In this document: positions 1-6,285 of the stretch, piece after piece | Layout of the letters: each line of letters starts with the position of its first letter | How positions within the stretch are numbered: position 1 is the first letter of the stretch | Source of the DNA: an uncultured Hyphomicrobiales bacterium | Lineage (GTDB): Bacteria; Pseudomonadota; Alphaproteobacteria; Rhizobiales; Beijerinckiaceae | Length of the DNA stretch: 11,486 nt | Assembly (NCBI GenBank): GCA_903918155.1 | Contig: CAIXDD010000014.1 | Location: forward strand, 1-11,486 | Direction of reading: 5' to 3' | The notes under the pieces: model-generated | Told to the model about the DNA's origin: nothing | Databases searched by the model: none | What the model saw: only the letters and a program-made list of their open reading frames with translations | Translations under genes and position numbers: made by a program

Positions 1-1
1 C

Positions 2-985
2 AACAAGGGCGGCAGCTCCGGCAGCCGCGGCGCCCGCACCGAAAGCGCGCCGGCGGCCACACCCACGGCGCCCGGCGCCGCGCAATCGTTCCAGCGCTCG
101 GCCGGCCCCAGCCAGGCGGCTCCGGCGCCCGGCGCTGCGATGAACCGCCCCGCAGCCGCCGCCCCGGCGGCTGGCGGCATGTTCAGCTCGCCGCTCGCCA
201 AGGGCATTCTCGGCGGCCTGATCGGCGCCGGCATTTTCGGGCTGCTCGCGGGCTCGGGCCTGTTCTCCGGCCTCAGCGGTCTGGCGGGAATCTTCGGCCT
301 GCTTCTGCAGATGGCTTTGATCGGCGGCCTCGCCTGGCTCGCGATCTCCTGGTGGCGTCGTCGCCAGCAGCCGGCTTCGGCGGCCGCAGGCGCGGGCTAT
401 CAGCGGGAGGCCGCTCCTGAAGCCGCGGCGATCCCGCCGGTGGGCGGCGACCAGCCGCAGACCAGCGCGCCGCGCAGCGCCCTCGGCGGGCTCGGGTCCG
501 GCCTCGGGCTTGGCTCCGGACTTGGCGCCGGCCTTGGCGGCGGTTCGGCCTTCGGCCAGCAGACCGCGCCGCTGAATGTCGACGCGGCCGATTTCGACGC
601 GTTCGAGGCGCTTCTGGCGCAGGTGCAGCAGGCCTATGGCAATGACGACATCGGCTATCTGCGCCGCATCGCGACCGCTGAAATGGCCAGCTATTTCGAA
701 GAGGACCTCGCCGACCAGCGCGCGAAGGGGCTCATCGCCAAGAGCGGCTCGGTGAAACTGCTGCAGGGCGACCTGTCGGAGGCCTGGAGCGAGAATTCGG
801 GCGAATACGCCACCGTCGCCATGCGTTTCGAGATGATCGACGCGCTGGTGGAGGAGGCGACCGGCAAGGTCGTCGAGGGCGACCTGACGAATCCGCAGGA
901 AATCACCGAAGTGTGGACCTTCATGCGCCCGCATGGTTCGGGCCCGAAGGGCTGGGTCCTGTCCGCGATCCAGCAAGTCGCGTAA
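2..985 (+). CDS. Tim44-like domain inner-membrane protein, 5' partial
   Basis: The reading frame is open to the left edge. The first 46 visible codons are Gly/Ser/Ala/Pro-rich and include a GSRGART stretch, which is typical of the segment that precedes the membrane region in bacterial Tim44-like proteins, so the Met codon at 140 is probably internal. Counting from that Met, a Gly-rich hydrophobic pair of segments spans residues 18-71 and ends in WWRRR. A low-complexity Gly/Leu/Ser linker follows (113-137), then a soluble Tim44-like domain (about 150-281) with an acidic FDAFEALLAQVQ start and an EVWTFMR strand near the end. In mitochondria this domain links Hsp70 to the TIM23 channel; the role of bacterial homologues is unsettled, and some bind inner-membrane protein partners. 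The gene ends just before a strong terminator, so it closes its transcript. Family assignment is fairly sure; function is not known. Confidence 0.85.
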   Translation, partial: NKGGSSGSRGARTESAPAATPTAPGAAQSFQRSAGPSQAAPAPGAAMNRPAAAAPAAGGMFSSPLAKGILGGLIGAGIFGLLAGSGLFSGLSGLAGIFGLLLQMALIGGLAWLAISWWRRRQQPASAAAGAGYQREAAPEAAAIPPVGGDQPQTSAPRSALGGLGSGLGLGSGLGAGLGGGSAFGQQTAPLNVDAADFDAFEALLAQVQQAYGNDDIGYLRRIATAEMASYFEEDLADQRAKGLIAKSGSVKLLQGDLSEAWSENSGEYATVAMRFEMIDALVEEATGKVVEGDLTNPQEITEVWTFMRPHGSGPKGWVLSAIQQVA

Positions 986-1005
986 GCGTCCGTTCGTGAG
1001 AATGG

Positions 1006-1041
1006 GGCTCCCCGTCGAAAGGCGGGGAGCCTTTTCTTTTT
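1006..1041 (+). terminator. Intrinsic terminator after the Tim44-like gene
   Basis: A perfect 9-bp stem, GGCTCCCCG at 1006-1014 pairing with CGGGGAGCC at 1023-1031, encloses an 8-base loop. It is followed at once by TTTTCTTTTT (1032-1041). It lies 20 bases past the stop codon. This is the clearest Rho-independent terminator in the window and separates the Tim44-like gene from the FMN reductase gene. Confidence 0.92.
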
Positions 1042-1143
1042 GGCGCGCCTGACCTCCGGCGCCCGCTTATTCGCAGGCGCGCGTTGCAGGGGAGCCGCGC
1101 GCCCACTAGGGTCCGGCCATCCAGCGAAACCGGAACAGGACCC

Positions 1144-1698
1144 ATGGCTGATTTCAAGATTCTCGGCGTCTCGGGCGGCACCCGCAAGGGCTCGTTCAAC
1201 ACGCTCGCCCTGCGCGCCGCGCAGGAACTCGCGCCCGCCGGCGTCGTCATCGACCTCGCCGACGTGTCCGACCTGCCGCTCTATGACGAAGACCTGCGGC
1301 TCGCCGGCTATCCGCCCGCCACGCAGCGCTTTCGCCAGCAGGTGAAGGAGGCCGACGCCATTCTCTTCGCCACGCCGGAATATAATTATTCCGTCTCGAC
1401 GGCGCTCAAGAACGCCATCGATTGGGCCTCGCGCCCGCCGGAACCGCCGTTTTCGGGCAAGCCCGTGGGCATGGTCAGCGCCGCCACGGGCCCGATGGGC
1501 GGCGTGCGCGCGCAATTCGCCCTGCGCCAGATGCTCGTGTCGCTGAACGCGTTTCCCATCAACAATCCGCAGGTGATGATCACGTTCGCCGCTTCGAAAT
1601 TCGACGAGAGCGGGCGGTTCACCGACGAGACCGGCCGCGAGCTTCTGCAGAAACATGTCGAGGAGCTGGTGAAATGGGGCAAGCGCCTCAAGGGGTGA
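1144..1698 (+). CDS. NADPH-dependent FMN reductase (flavodoxin-like)
   Basis: The 184-residue product has the flavodoxin-like fold of the NADPH-dependent FMN/quinone/chromate reductase family. The N-terminal strand leads into SGGTRKGSFN (residues 10-19), the FMN-phosphate loop. The family hallmark TPEYNYS (77-83) leads into ALKNAIDW (87-94), which packs against the isoalloxazine ring. A G-P-M-G-G-x-R stretch (116-122) follows. The length matches the family. Members reduce FMN, quinones, azo dyes or metal ions with NAD(P)H in the cytoplasm; the true substrate cannot be told here. I chose the ATG at 1144 because MADFKILGVSGG is where family members begin. A longer frame from 1084 adds 20 residues without family features. 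An AGGA lies only 3 bases before this ATG, so the ribosome site is poor. It stands alone between a terminator and the extensin-like gene. Confidence 0.9.
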   Translation: MADFKILGVSGGTRKGSFNTLALRAAQELAPAGVVIDLADVSDLPLYDEDLRLAGYPPATQRFRQQVKEADAILFATPEYNYSVSTALKNAIDWASRPPEPPFSGKPVGMVSAATGPMGGVRAQFALRQMLVSLNAFPINNPQVMITFAASKFDESGRFTDETGRELLQKHVEELVKWGKRLKG

Positions 1699-1799
1699 GC
1701 GGCGCGGGGGCGGGGCGGCGCGGCGGAAATCTCACAGGCAAGCGCCGTTAACCGTTATCCTTTAAAGCGACTTAACCAATTGCGCGCTTTGCTTGAGCC

Positions 1800-2852
1800 A
1801 TGGCGCGTCGCGTTTTGCCCTTCGCCGTGATCGCCGGTCTGCTTGCGATCCTCCCCGGCTGCGGTTTCTTCGGATTCCAGCAGCGGCCCGCGTGGCGCGA
1901 CGCGGCGGAGAAGGCGTGCCTCGCCCGCAAGGGCGTGCGCGCCTCCCCCTGGATCCAGCCCGCCCGCGAAATCAGCGGGCCGGGCATTTGCGGCCTCGTC
2001 CAGCCCTATAAGATCGCCGGACTGACGGGCGGCGCGGTGCAGCTCAATTCGCCCGCCACGCTGGGCTGTCCGGTCACCGAAGCGCTGGAGGCCTGGCTCG
2101 AGAGCGTGGTGCAGCCTGCCGCGCTCGCCCGTTTCGGCCAGCCGGTCACGCAGATCGAGTCCATGGGCTCCTACGCCTGCCGCGGGATCAACAATCAGCG
2201 CGGCTCCAAACTCTCCGAACACGCCTTCGGCAATGCGCTGGACATCGGCGCCTTCGAACTGGCCGACGGACGCAAGATCGTGATCCGCAAGGATTGGGCG
2301 CGCGGCGAAGAGCAGGAGAAAGCCTTTCTCCGCGAGGCTCATGTGGGCGCCTGCGACCATTTCACGACCGTGCTGGGGCCGGGCTCCAACGCCTTCCATT
2401 ACGATCATTTCCACGTCGATCTCGCCATGCATGGCGCGACCTCGCAGGGCCTGCGCCGCTATTGCCGGCCCGTCATCAAGGAGATCGCGCCCGCGCCGCG
2501 CCGCGACGACCTGCCCGATCCCCCCGCGCTCGAACCGGAATGGGAGATCGCGCGCGCGAAGATGCGCGGCGGGCGCACGCTGGCGCAGGCGGCCCCCATT
2601 CCGCCCTCGCGCCCGCTGGGCCTGATCGGCGCCGCGCCGCCGCCGCCCGCGCGCCAGCTCACCGTCGCAGGCCTCGCCGGCGCCTATACGGGCGGACAAA
2701 GCGGCGCCTCAGGCGGTCAGGCGAGAAGCGCCGGCTTCGGCGGCGGCAATCTTGCGCTGGGCGCGCCGCCGCAGCCGCTGCGCGCGCCCGTCGCCCGCGG
2801 CATGCTGCGCGACGACGGCGCCTTCGTGCCGCCCGGCGAGATCGGCGATTGA
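1800..2852 (+). CDS. Extensin-like C-terminal domain protein, probable lipoprotein
   Basis: The 350-residue product begins with a basic-hydrophobic leader ending LPGC (Cys21). This resembles a lipobox, although Pro at the -2 position is unusual, so plain Sec secretion is also possible. Residues about 32-225 form the extensin-like C-terminal domain found in many alphaproteobacteria. The motifs SEHAFGNALDIG (139-150) and HYDHFHVDL (200-208) correspond to the zinc-site motifs of the M15/VanY peptidase clan, with His141, Asp148 and His205 as likely ligands. Several cysteines (40, 64, 90, 127, 185, 222) could form disulfides, which fits a location outside the cytoplasm. Residues 226-350 are a Pro/Ala/Gly-rich tail of low complexity. 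Despite the name, no extensin function is implied; cell-wall peptidase activity is an inference from the fold. No clear Shine-Dalgarno precedes the ATG. The gene converges on the receptor gene with a 31-base gap. Confidence 0.85.
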   Translation: MARRVLPFAVIAGLLAILPGCGFFGFQQRPAWRDAAEKACLARKGVRASPWIQPAREISGPGICGLVQPYKIAGLTGGAVQLNSPATLGCPVTEALEAWLESVVQPAALARFGQPVTQIESMGSYACRGINNQRGSKLSEHAFGNALDIGAFELADGRKIVIRKDWARGEEQEKAFLREAHVGACDHFTTVLGPGSNAFHYDHFHVDLAMHGATSQGLRRYCRPVIKEIAPAPRRDDLPDPPALEPEWEIARAKMRGGRTLAQAAPIPPSRPLGLIGAAPPPPARQLTVAGLAGAYTGGQSGASGGQARSAGFGGGNLALGAPPQPLRAPVARGMLRDDGAFVPPGEIGD

Positions 2853-2883
2853 GCTGCGGGCTAACGCGGCGCCGGCGCGTCGG

Positions 2884-3879
2884 TCACTGCAGCCGCACAT
2901 TCGCCTTTGCGACGACGCCGGTCCAGCGGGCGCGCTCCTCGCGCACGAGGTCGGCCATCCGCTGGGGGCCATAGCCCCAAGGCTCCACGCCCACCGCTTC
3001 GAGGCGCGCTTTCACCGCCGGTTCGAACATGATCTCGCGAATGGCGCCGGCGAGCTTTTCGCGGATCGCCAGCGGCGTGCCGGGCGGCGCGGTGAAGGCC
3101 GTCCAGGTGTCGGAGAGCAGCTCGGGCATGCCGGCCTGCGCGATGGTCGGCAGGTCTTTGGCCGCCGCCGGCGCTTCTTTCGTGGTGGAGGCGAGCATGC
3201 GCACGACGCCGCCCTGCGCCAGCGGAAGAACGGTGCCGAGGTCGGCGAACATGAAGTCGATATGGCCGGCGGCGAGATCGTTGAGCGCGGGCGCCGCGCC
3301 GCCATAGGGCACATGGGCGTGTTTGGCGCCCAGCAGCATCTCCATGAGCGCCGCAGTCAGATGGCCTGTGGTGCCATTGCCCTGCGAGCCATAATTGAGC
3401 TTGCCGGGATTGGCCTTCGCATAGGCCAGAAAATCCTGCGCGCTCTTCCAGGGCGCGTTGGCGCGCACCACGAGAATATTGGGAATATAGGAGGAGATCG
3501 CCACGGGTTCGAGCTTGTCGGGATCGAAGCGCAGCTCCTTGAACAAGGCCGCGTTGACCACGAGCGGGGCCGGCGGGGAGACCAGCAGCGTATAGCCGTC
3601 GGGCGCCTGTCGGAACACGAATTCAGCCGCAAGATTATTGCCGGCGCCGGGGCGGTTCTCCACCGTCACCGTCTGGCTCCATTTCGCGCTCAGGCGTTCG
3701 GAGACGATGCGGGCGATGAAATCATTGCCGCCGCCCGCCGCCGCGGAGACGACGAGCTTGATCGGCTGACGGGGATAGTCCGCGCTTGTCTGCGCCTGCG
3801 CCGACGCGCCCGCGAGCAAGAGGCTTGCGTAAAGGCTTGCGAAAAATTTGCCGCTTGTCCCGCGAATCGACGTCTGCAT
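2884..3879 (-). CDS. Bug/TctC-family tripartite tricarboxylate transporter substrate-binding protein
   Basis: The 331-residue product has a Sec signal peptide with a hydrophobic core (about 12-26) and a likely cleavage site after an AQA at residue 29. The mature start YPRQPIKLVVSAAAGGGNDF is the standard opening of Bug solute receptors. Later family marks include NRPGAGN, PDGYTLL, VPYGG and the GTPLAIREKL helix. Bug proteins bind small carboxylates in the periplasm and feed TctA/TctB permeases; neither permease gene is in the window, so this may be an orphan receptor. The start at 3879 is chosen because GGAGG lies 6 bases upstream and the signal peptide begins there; a longer frame to 4104 adds 75 arginine-rich residues through repeat DNA. 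The ligand is not predictable from sequence. Confidence 0.9.
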   Translation of the reverse strand: MQTSIRGTSGKFFASLYASLLLAGASAQAQTSADYPRQPIKLVVSAAAGGGNDFIARIVSERLSAKWSQTVTVENRPGAGNNLAAEFVFRQAPDGYTLLVSPPAPLVVNAALFKELRFDPDKLEPVAISSYIPNILVVRANAPWKSAQDFLAYAKANPGKLNYGSQGNGTTGHLTAALMEMLLGAKHAHVPYGGAAPALNDLAAGHIDFMFADLGTVLPLAQGGVVRMLASTTKEAPAAAKDLPTIAQAGMPELLSDTWTAFTAPPGTPLAIREKLAGAIREIMFEPAVKARLEAVGVEPWGYGPQRMADLVREERARWTGVVAKANVRLQ

Positions 3880-3904
3880 TGACCGCCTCCAATTGACCGC
3901 TTCC
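3878..3904. repeat. 14-base near-duplication covering the ribosome site of the receptor gene
   Basis: ATTGACCGCCTCC (3878-3890) and ATTGACCGCTTCC (3892-3904) differ at one base and lie 14 bases apart. On the minus strand the inner copy holds the GGAGG Shine-Dalgarno and runs into the ATG of the receptor gene. The outer copy reads GGAAGCGGTCAAT and is followed by TGG instead of a start codon. It looks like a local tandem duplication of the translation start region. Confidence 0.75.
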
Positions 3905-3985
3905 CTGCATCGCCCCTTGTGGCGGAGCGTTGCCGACAGACTACACGCTTCGCACGCCGCGCCAAGGGGCTGACTCAGGCAAGGG

Positions 3986-4037
3986 GCGTGACGATGCGGC
4001 GTGACGATGCGGCGTGACGATGCGGCGTGAAGATGGG
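3986..4037. repeat. 13-bp tandem repeat, four copies
   Basis: The unit GCGTGACGATGCG occurs three times without change at 3986-3998, 3999-4011 and 4012-4024. A fourth copy at 4025-4037 matches at 11 of 13 bases. The array sits in the 272-base divergent gap between the Bug receptor gene and the cysteine-repeat gene, 107 bases upstream of the receptor start codon and 114 bases before the other gene. No protein is convincingly encoded across it. It may be a slippage-generated array or a set of regulator sites; the sequence alone does not decide. Confidence 0.9.
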
Positions 4038-4151
4038 GGGCGCTTCGCAGGCGGCGATTGACGCGGGCCGTCGCGCCGGGCGACACATGATGCAGCCGGC
4101 GCATGGCGCGGCATGGTCGCCGGGAGGCGGCCGGGAGATTTGGAGGATGCG

Positions 4152-4484
4152 ATGAAGCCTTCGTCCTATGCCTGCAGGCGCGCGCTTGTTGGCGCGCTTT
4201 TGGGCGCGCTGGCGTTCTTGAACGTCGGCGGCGCGGCTTTCGCGCAGCAGGCGATCCTGCGCAACGGGTCCTGTCCGTCGGGCTATCACGCGAGCGGGAA
4301 TTATTGCGCGCCCGGCGCGCAGGCGCGTCCCGTCATCGAGCGCAACGGCTCATGTCCCAGCGGCTATAGCGCGAGCGGCGACTATTGCCTCATGGGGGCG
4401 AATGGCAGGCCCGCCATTCATCGCGTCGGCTCCTGCCCGAGCGGCTATAGCGCGAGCGGCGCCTATTGCGTGTCGACGCGTTAA
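4152..4484 (+). CDS. Small secreted protein with three 27-residue cysteine-pair repeats
   Basis: The 110-residue product starts with a signal peptide: basic residues at 9-10, a hydrophobic core at 11-25, and probable cleavage after AFA (residue 31). The mature part is almost entirely three repeats of the form R-N-G-S-C-P-S-G-Y-x-A-S-G-x-Y-C. Cysteines fall at 41/52, 68/79 and 95/106, an exact period of 27. Each pair is separated by ten residues and each repeat by a linker rich in Gly, Ala and Arg/Pro. The regular pairs suggest one disulfide per repeat in the periplasm or outside the cell. I recall similar GSCPSGY-type repeats in uncharacterised small proteins of Rhizobiales, but no function. 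The ATG at 4152 is preceded by GGAGG at 5 bases; an earlier in-frame start at 4113 would put 13 polar residues ahead of the signal peptide. It stands alone. Confidence 0.8.
   Translation: MKPSSYACRRALVGALLGALAFLNVGGAAFAQQAILRNGSCPSGYHASGNYCAPGAQARPVIERNGSCPSGYSASGDYCLMGANGRPAIHRVGSCPSGYSASGAYCVSTR
4260..4481 (+). repeat. 81-bp coding repeat, about 2.7 copies
   Basis: The DNA behind the three cysteine-pair repeats has an exact 81-base period. A 22-base stretch at 4359-4380 recurs unchanged at 4440-4461. The first copy is more diverged and the third is cut short by the stop codon. Copies two and three therefore look like a more recent duplication, or they are kept similar by gene conversion. 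Confidence 0.8.
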
Positions 4485-4496
4485 CGATGCGAGGAC

Positions 4497-4521
4497 GGGA
4501 CGGCGCAGGCTCCGCCGTCTC
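4497..4521 (+). terminator. Weak candidate terminator after the cysteine-repeat gene
   Basis: GACGGCG (4499-4505) pairs with CGCCGTC (4513-4519) around a 7-base loop, and two further pairs (one G-U) extend the stem outwards. Only a short TTT follows, so termination may be poor. The position, 12 bases after the stop codon, supports the call. Confidence 0.5.
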
Positions 4522-4619
4522 TTTAGCCATAAAGACTCACCATATTCCCGCCTTCCGCTCGCGCGCCCCGAGGGCGAAGATATACTGAAGCGATCGTTAA
4601 CGGCGAAGACGGAGCTTTC

Positions 4620-5333
4620 GTGGAACATGTGAAGGGCGAGACGGCGGCAGAGCCCGACGCCTTGCGGTCGGCGATGCGGCGCGCGCGCGTCGAACAGGCG
4701 GAACGCGCCGGCGTGACGGCTGAATTGCGCGGCGCGGAGATCGCCCGCCTCGACATGTTGTTCGAAGCTTTCAAGCCCATCCTTGCGCAAGTGCCTGCGG
4801 AGATCGACATGTTCGACGCAGGGCTGACGCCGGGCGAGCGCCCGCGCCTGTTCGTCGACATGATCGCTTTCGTGGAAATGGCGCATGACCGGCGCGTCTA
4901 TCGTTTCGTGCAGGACACGCGGCACGGGCGCGTGACGCTTGCCGAAAACGAGCGCATCGAGGCCATGGTCGAGGCGATGACCGATTACGTCGCGCGTCGG
5001 CTCGTGGAGCGCCAGCTCGCGCTCGCCGCCGACGCAAGCCGCCCGCAAGACGCGCGCGCCGCGCAGACGCCCGCCGCGCCATCTTCCGCCGAAAAAGCCG
5101 CCGAAGAGAAAGCCTCCGAAGAGAAAGCCGCCGAAGAGAAGGCCTCCTTAGCGGCGGCGCCTGTCGCCGCGCCCCTGCGCCGCGCGCGCGGCGCGGGCTT
5201 TTTCACCCTGCTGCTGTTCGTGATCGAATTGCTCGGCTCGGTGGTTCTGTTCATTCTGCTGACGGGCGCGGCCATTCTCGCCTGGCGCGCCGGCGAGGCC
5301 TGGTGGGTCTCGCGCCTCGACAAGATTTTGTGA
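4620..5333 (+). CDS. Tail-anchored protein of unknown function with Lys/Glu/Ala repeat
   Basis: I do not recognise the family. The 237-residue product has an N-terminal helical, charged domain (about 10-135) with no signal peptide. A Glu/Lys/Ala-rich stretch (157-175, repeats of AEEKA and SEEKA) looks like a flexible or coiled-coil spacer. An Ala/Pro/Arg segment and one strong hydrophobic segment (about 194-222) follow, ending WWVSRLDKIL. The basic cluster RRAR (187-190) before the hydrophobic segment suggests that the N-terminal domain stays in the cytoplasm and the tail crosses the inner membrane. The start is GTG at 4620, preceded by GGAG at 5 bases; no better ATG lies nearby. The stop codon is one base from the stop of the convergent phosphoesterase gene. 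Coding is supported by the ordered domain layout and the ribosome site; function is open. Confidence 0.75.
   Translation: MEHVKGETAAEPDALRSAMRRARVEQAERAGVTAELRGAEIARLDMLFEAFKPILAQVPAEIDMFDAGLTPGERPRLFVDMIAFVEMAHDRRVYRFVQDTRHGRVTLAENERIEAMVEAMTDYVARRLVERQLALAADASRPQDARAAQTPAAPSSAEKAAEEKASEEKAAEEKASLAAAPVAAPLRRARGAGFFTLLLFVIELLGSVVLFILLTGAAILAWRAGEAWWVSRLDKIL
5091..5147 (+). repeat. 15-bp coding tandem repeat
   Basis: GAAGAGAAAGCCTCC, GAAGAGAAAGCCGCC and GAAGAGAAGGCCTCC follow one another at 5103-5147, preceded by a shortened copy at 5091-5102. They encode the EEKA(S/A) spacer before the membrane segment of the surrounding gene. The 15-base unit keeps frame, so copy number could vary without disrupting the protein. 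Confidence 0.8.
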
Positions 5334-5334
5334 C

Positions 5335-6240
5335 TCAGAGCGCGACCGGCCCCAGGTCGCTCACATGCAGCGCGCCGGCGGGCGCATGGGCCGACACGCC
5401 GCGCGCGCGCGCCTCCACGCTCCAGCCGTCCTGCGTGCGCGCCACGCGATAGAGATGATAGGCCGCGCGATGCAGCGGCGTCCCCGGCACGGCGGAACAG
5501 GACGCGACGCCCACGCAGGGAACCCGGCTCGCGCTTTCGCGCCGGTGGATATGGCGCACCTGCAGGCGGTGGTTGTGGCCGTGCAGGATCAGCTCTGCGC
5601 CGCAGCGCGCGATCACGCTTTCAAGCTGGCGCGCGTCGGTGAGGCTGCGGCCGAAGCCCGCGCCCCCGCGCGTGGGCGGATGATGGATCATCACCACGCG
5701 CATCAGGCCGCGCCTGCCGGTCTCCTCCAGCAGCGCGGCGAGCTTTTCGCGCTGGTCGAGGCCGAGGCGACCGGAGGCCATGAAAGGCGCGGTCGGCACC
5801 CCGGACGAGAGGCCGATCAGCGCCACGTCGCCGCGCTCGCGCAGGAACGGAAAGCGCGTTTTCCCCTCGCCGTCGCTGGAGCACCAGGGCGCGAAGGTCT
5901 GTTCGATCCAGGGCAGGGCGGCGCGCACATAGGCGTCGTGATTGCCGGGCGTGAAGCTCACGTCGCGCGGATCGCCCAGCGTCTCCAGCCAGGCGCGCGC
6001 GATGGGAAATTCGCCGGGCAGGCCGATGTTCATCACGTCGCCGGTCATGGCGACGTGATCGGGCGCCTGCGCCTTCATGTCCGCGACGAGGGCGGCGAGC
6101 ACGTCCATGTCGTGGATCTGCGCGCGGCGCTTCCAGTTCATATAGCCGGTGAAGCGCTTGTTCATCAGCTCGCGCCGCATGAATTGCGGCAGCGGGCCGA
6201 TATGCGCGTCGGAAAGATGGGCGAGAAGAAACTCGGTCAC
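5335..6240 (-). CDS. Calcineurin-like metallophosphoesterase
   Basis: The 301-residue cytoplasmic protein carries the full set of two-metal phosphoesterase motifs: SDAH (10-13; Asp11 and His13), GDVMN (67-71), GNHD (99-102), HHPP (186-189) and GHNH (221-224). The spacing fits the class III/CpdA-like branch, whose members cleave cyclic nucleotides or other phosphodiesters, so the substrate cannot be named. It has no signal peptide or membrane segment. The start codon is GTG, at the normal distance from the first motif; no clear Shine-Dalgarno precedes it. It lies 45 bases downstream of mbfA on the same strand with no visible terminator between them, so co-transcription and iron control are plausible. 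Its 3' end abuts the convergent gene with one base between stop codons. Confidence 0.92.
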   Translation of the reverse strand: MTEFLLAHLSDAHIGPLPQFMRRELMNKRFTGYMNWKRRAQIHDMDVLAALVADMKAQAPDHVAMTGDVMNIGLPGEFPIARAWLETLGDPRDVSFTPGNHDAYVRAALPWIEQTFAPWCSSDGEGKTRFPFLRERGDVALIGLSSGVPTAPFMASGRLGLDQREKLAALLEETGRRGLMRVVMIHHPPTRGGAGFGRSLTDARQLESVIARCGAELILHGHNHRLQVRHIHRRESASRVPCVGVASCSAVPGTPLHRAAYHLYRVARTQDGWSVEARARGVSAHAPAGALHVSDLGPVAL

Positions 6241-6285
6241 GGGGCAGGTTTGGCCGCTGGCGCCTTGCAGGTCAAGCGGGCGCGC

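Noticed and set aside
691..1656. A 321-codon minus-strand frame across the Tim44-like and FMN reductase genes
   Set aside because: It spans a strong intrinsic terminator and two genes with firm family matches, and its own product has no recognisable feature.
1762..1776. TTAA-N6-TTAAC upstream of the extensin-like gene, resembling a CtrA site
   Set aside because: The CtrA full site needs a seven-base spacer; this one has six, so the match is not good enough to call.
2752..3882. A 376-codon plus-strand frame opposite the Bug receptor gene
   Set aside because: Composition is typical of an antisense shadow, and the receptor gene on the other strand has a signal peptide, family motifs and a strong ribosome site.
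3986..4037. The tandem array considered as a CRISPR array or plasmid iteron set
   Set aside because: The units are directly adjacent without spacers, far shorter than CRISPR repeats, and no cas or replication initiator gene is near.
4581..4586. TATACT as a -10 box for the tail-anchored protein gene
   Set aside because: No acceptable -35 hexamer stands 16-18 bases upstream in this GC-rich stretch, so a promoter is not supported.
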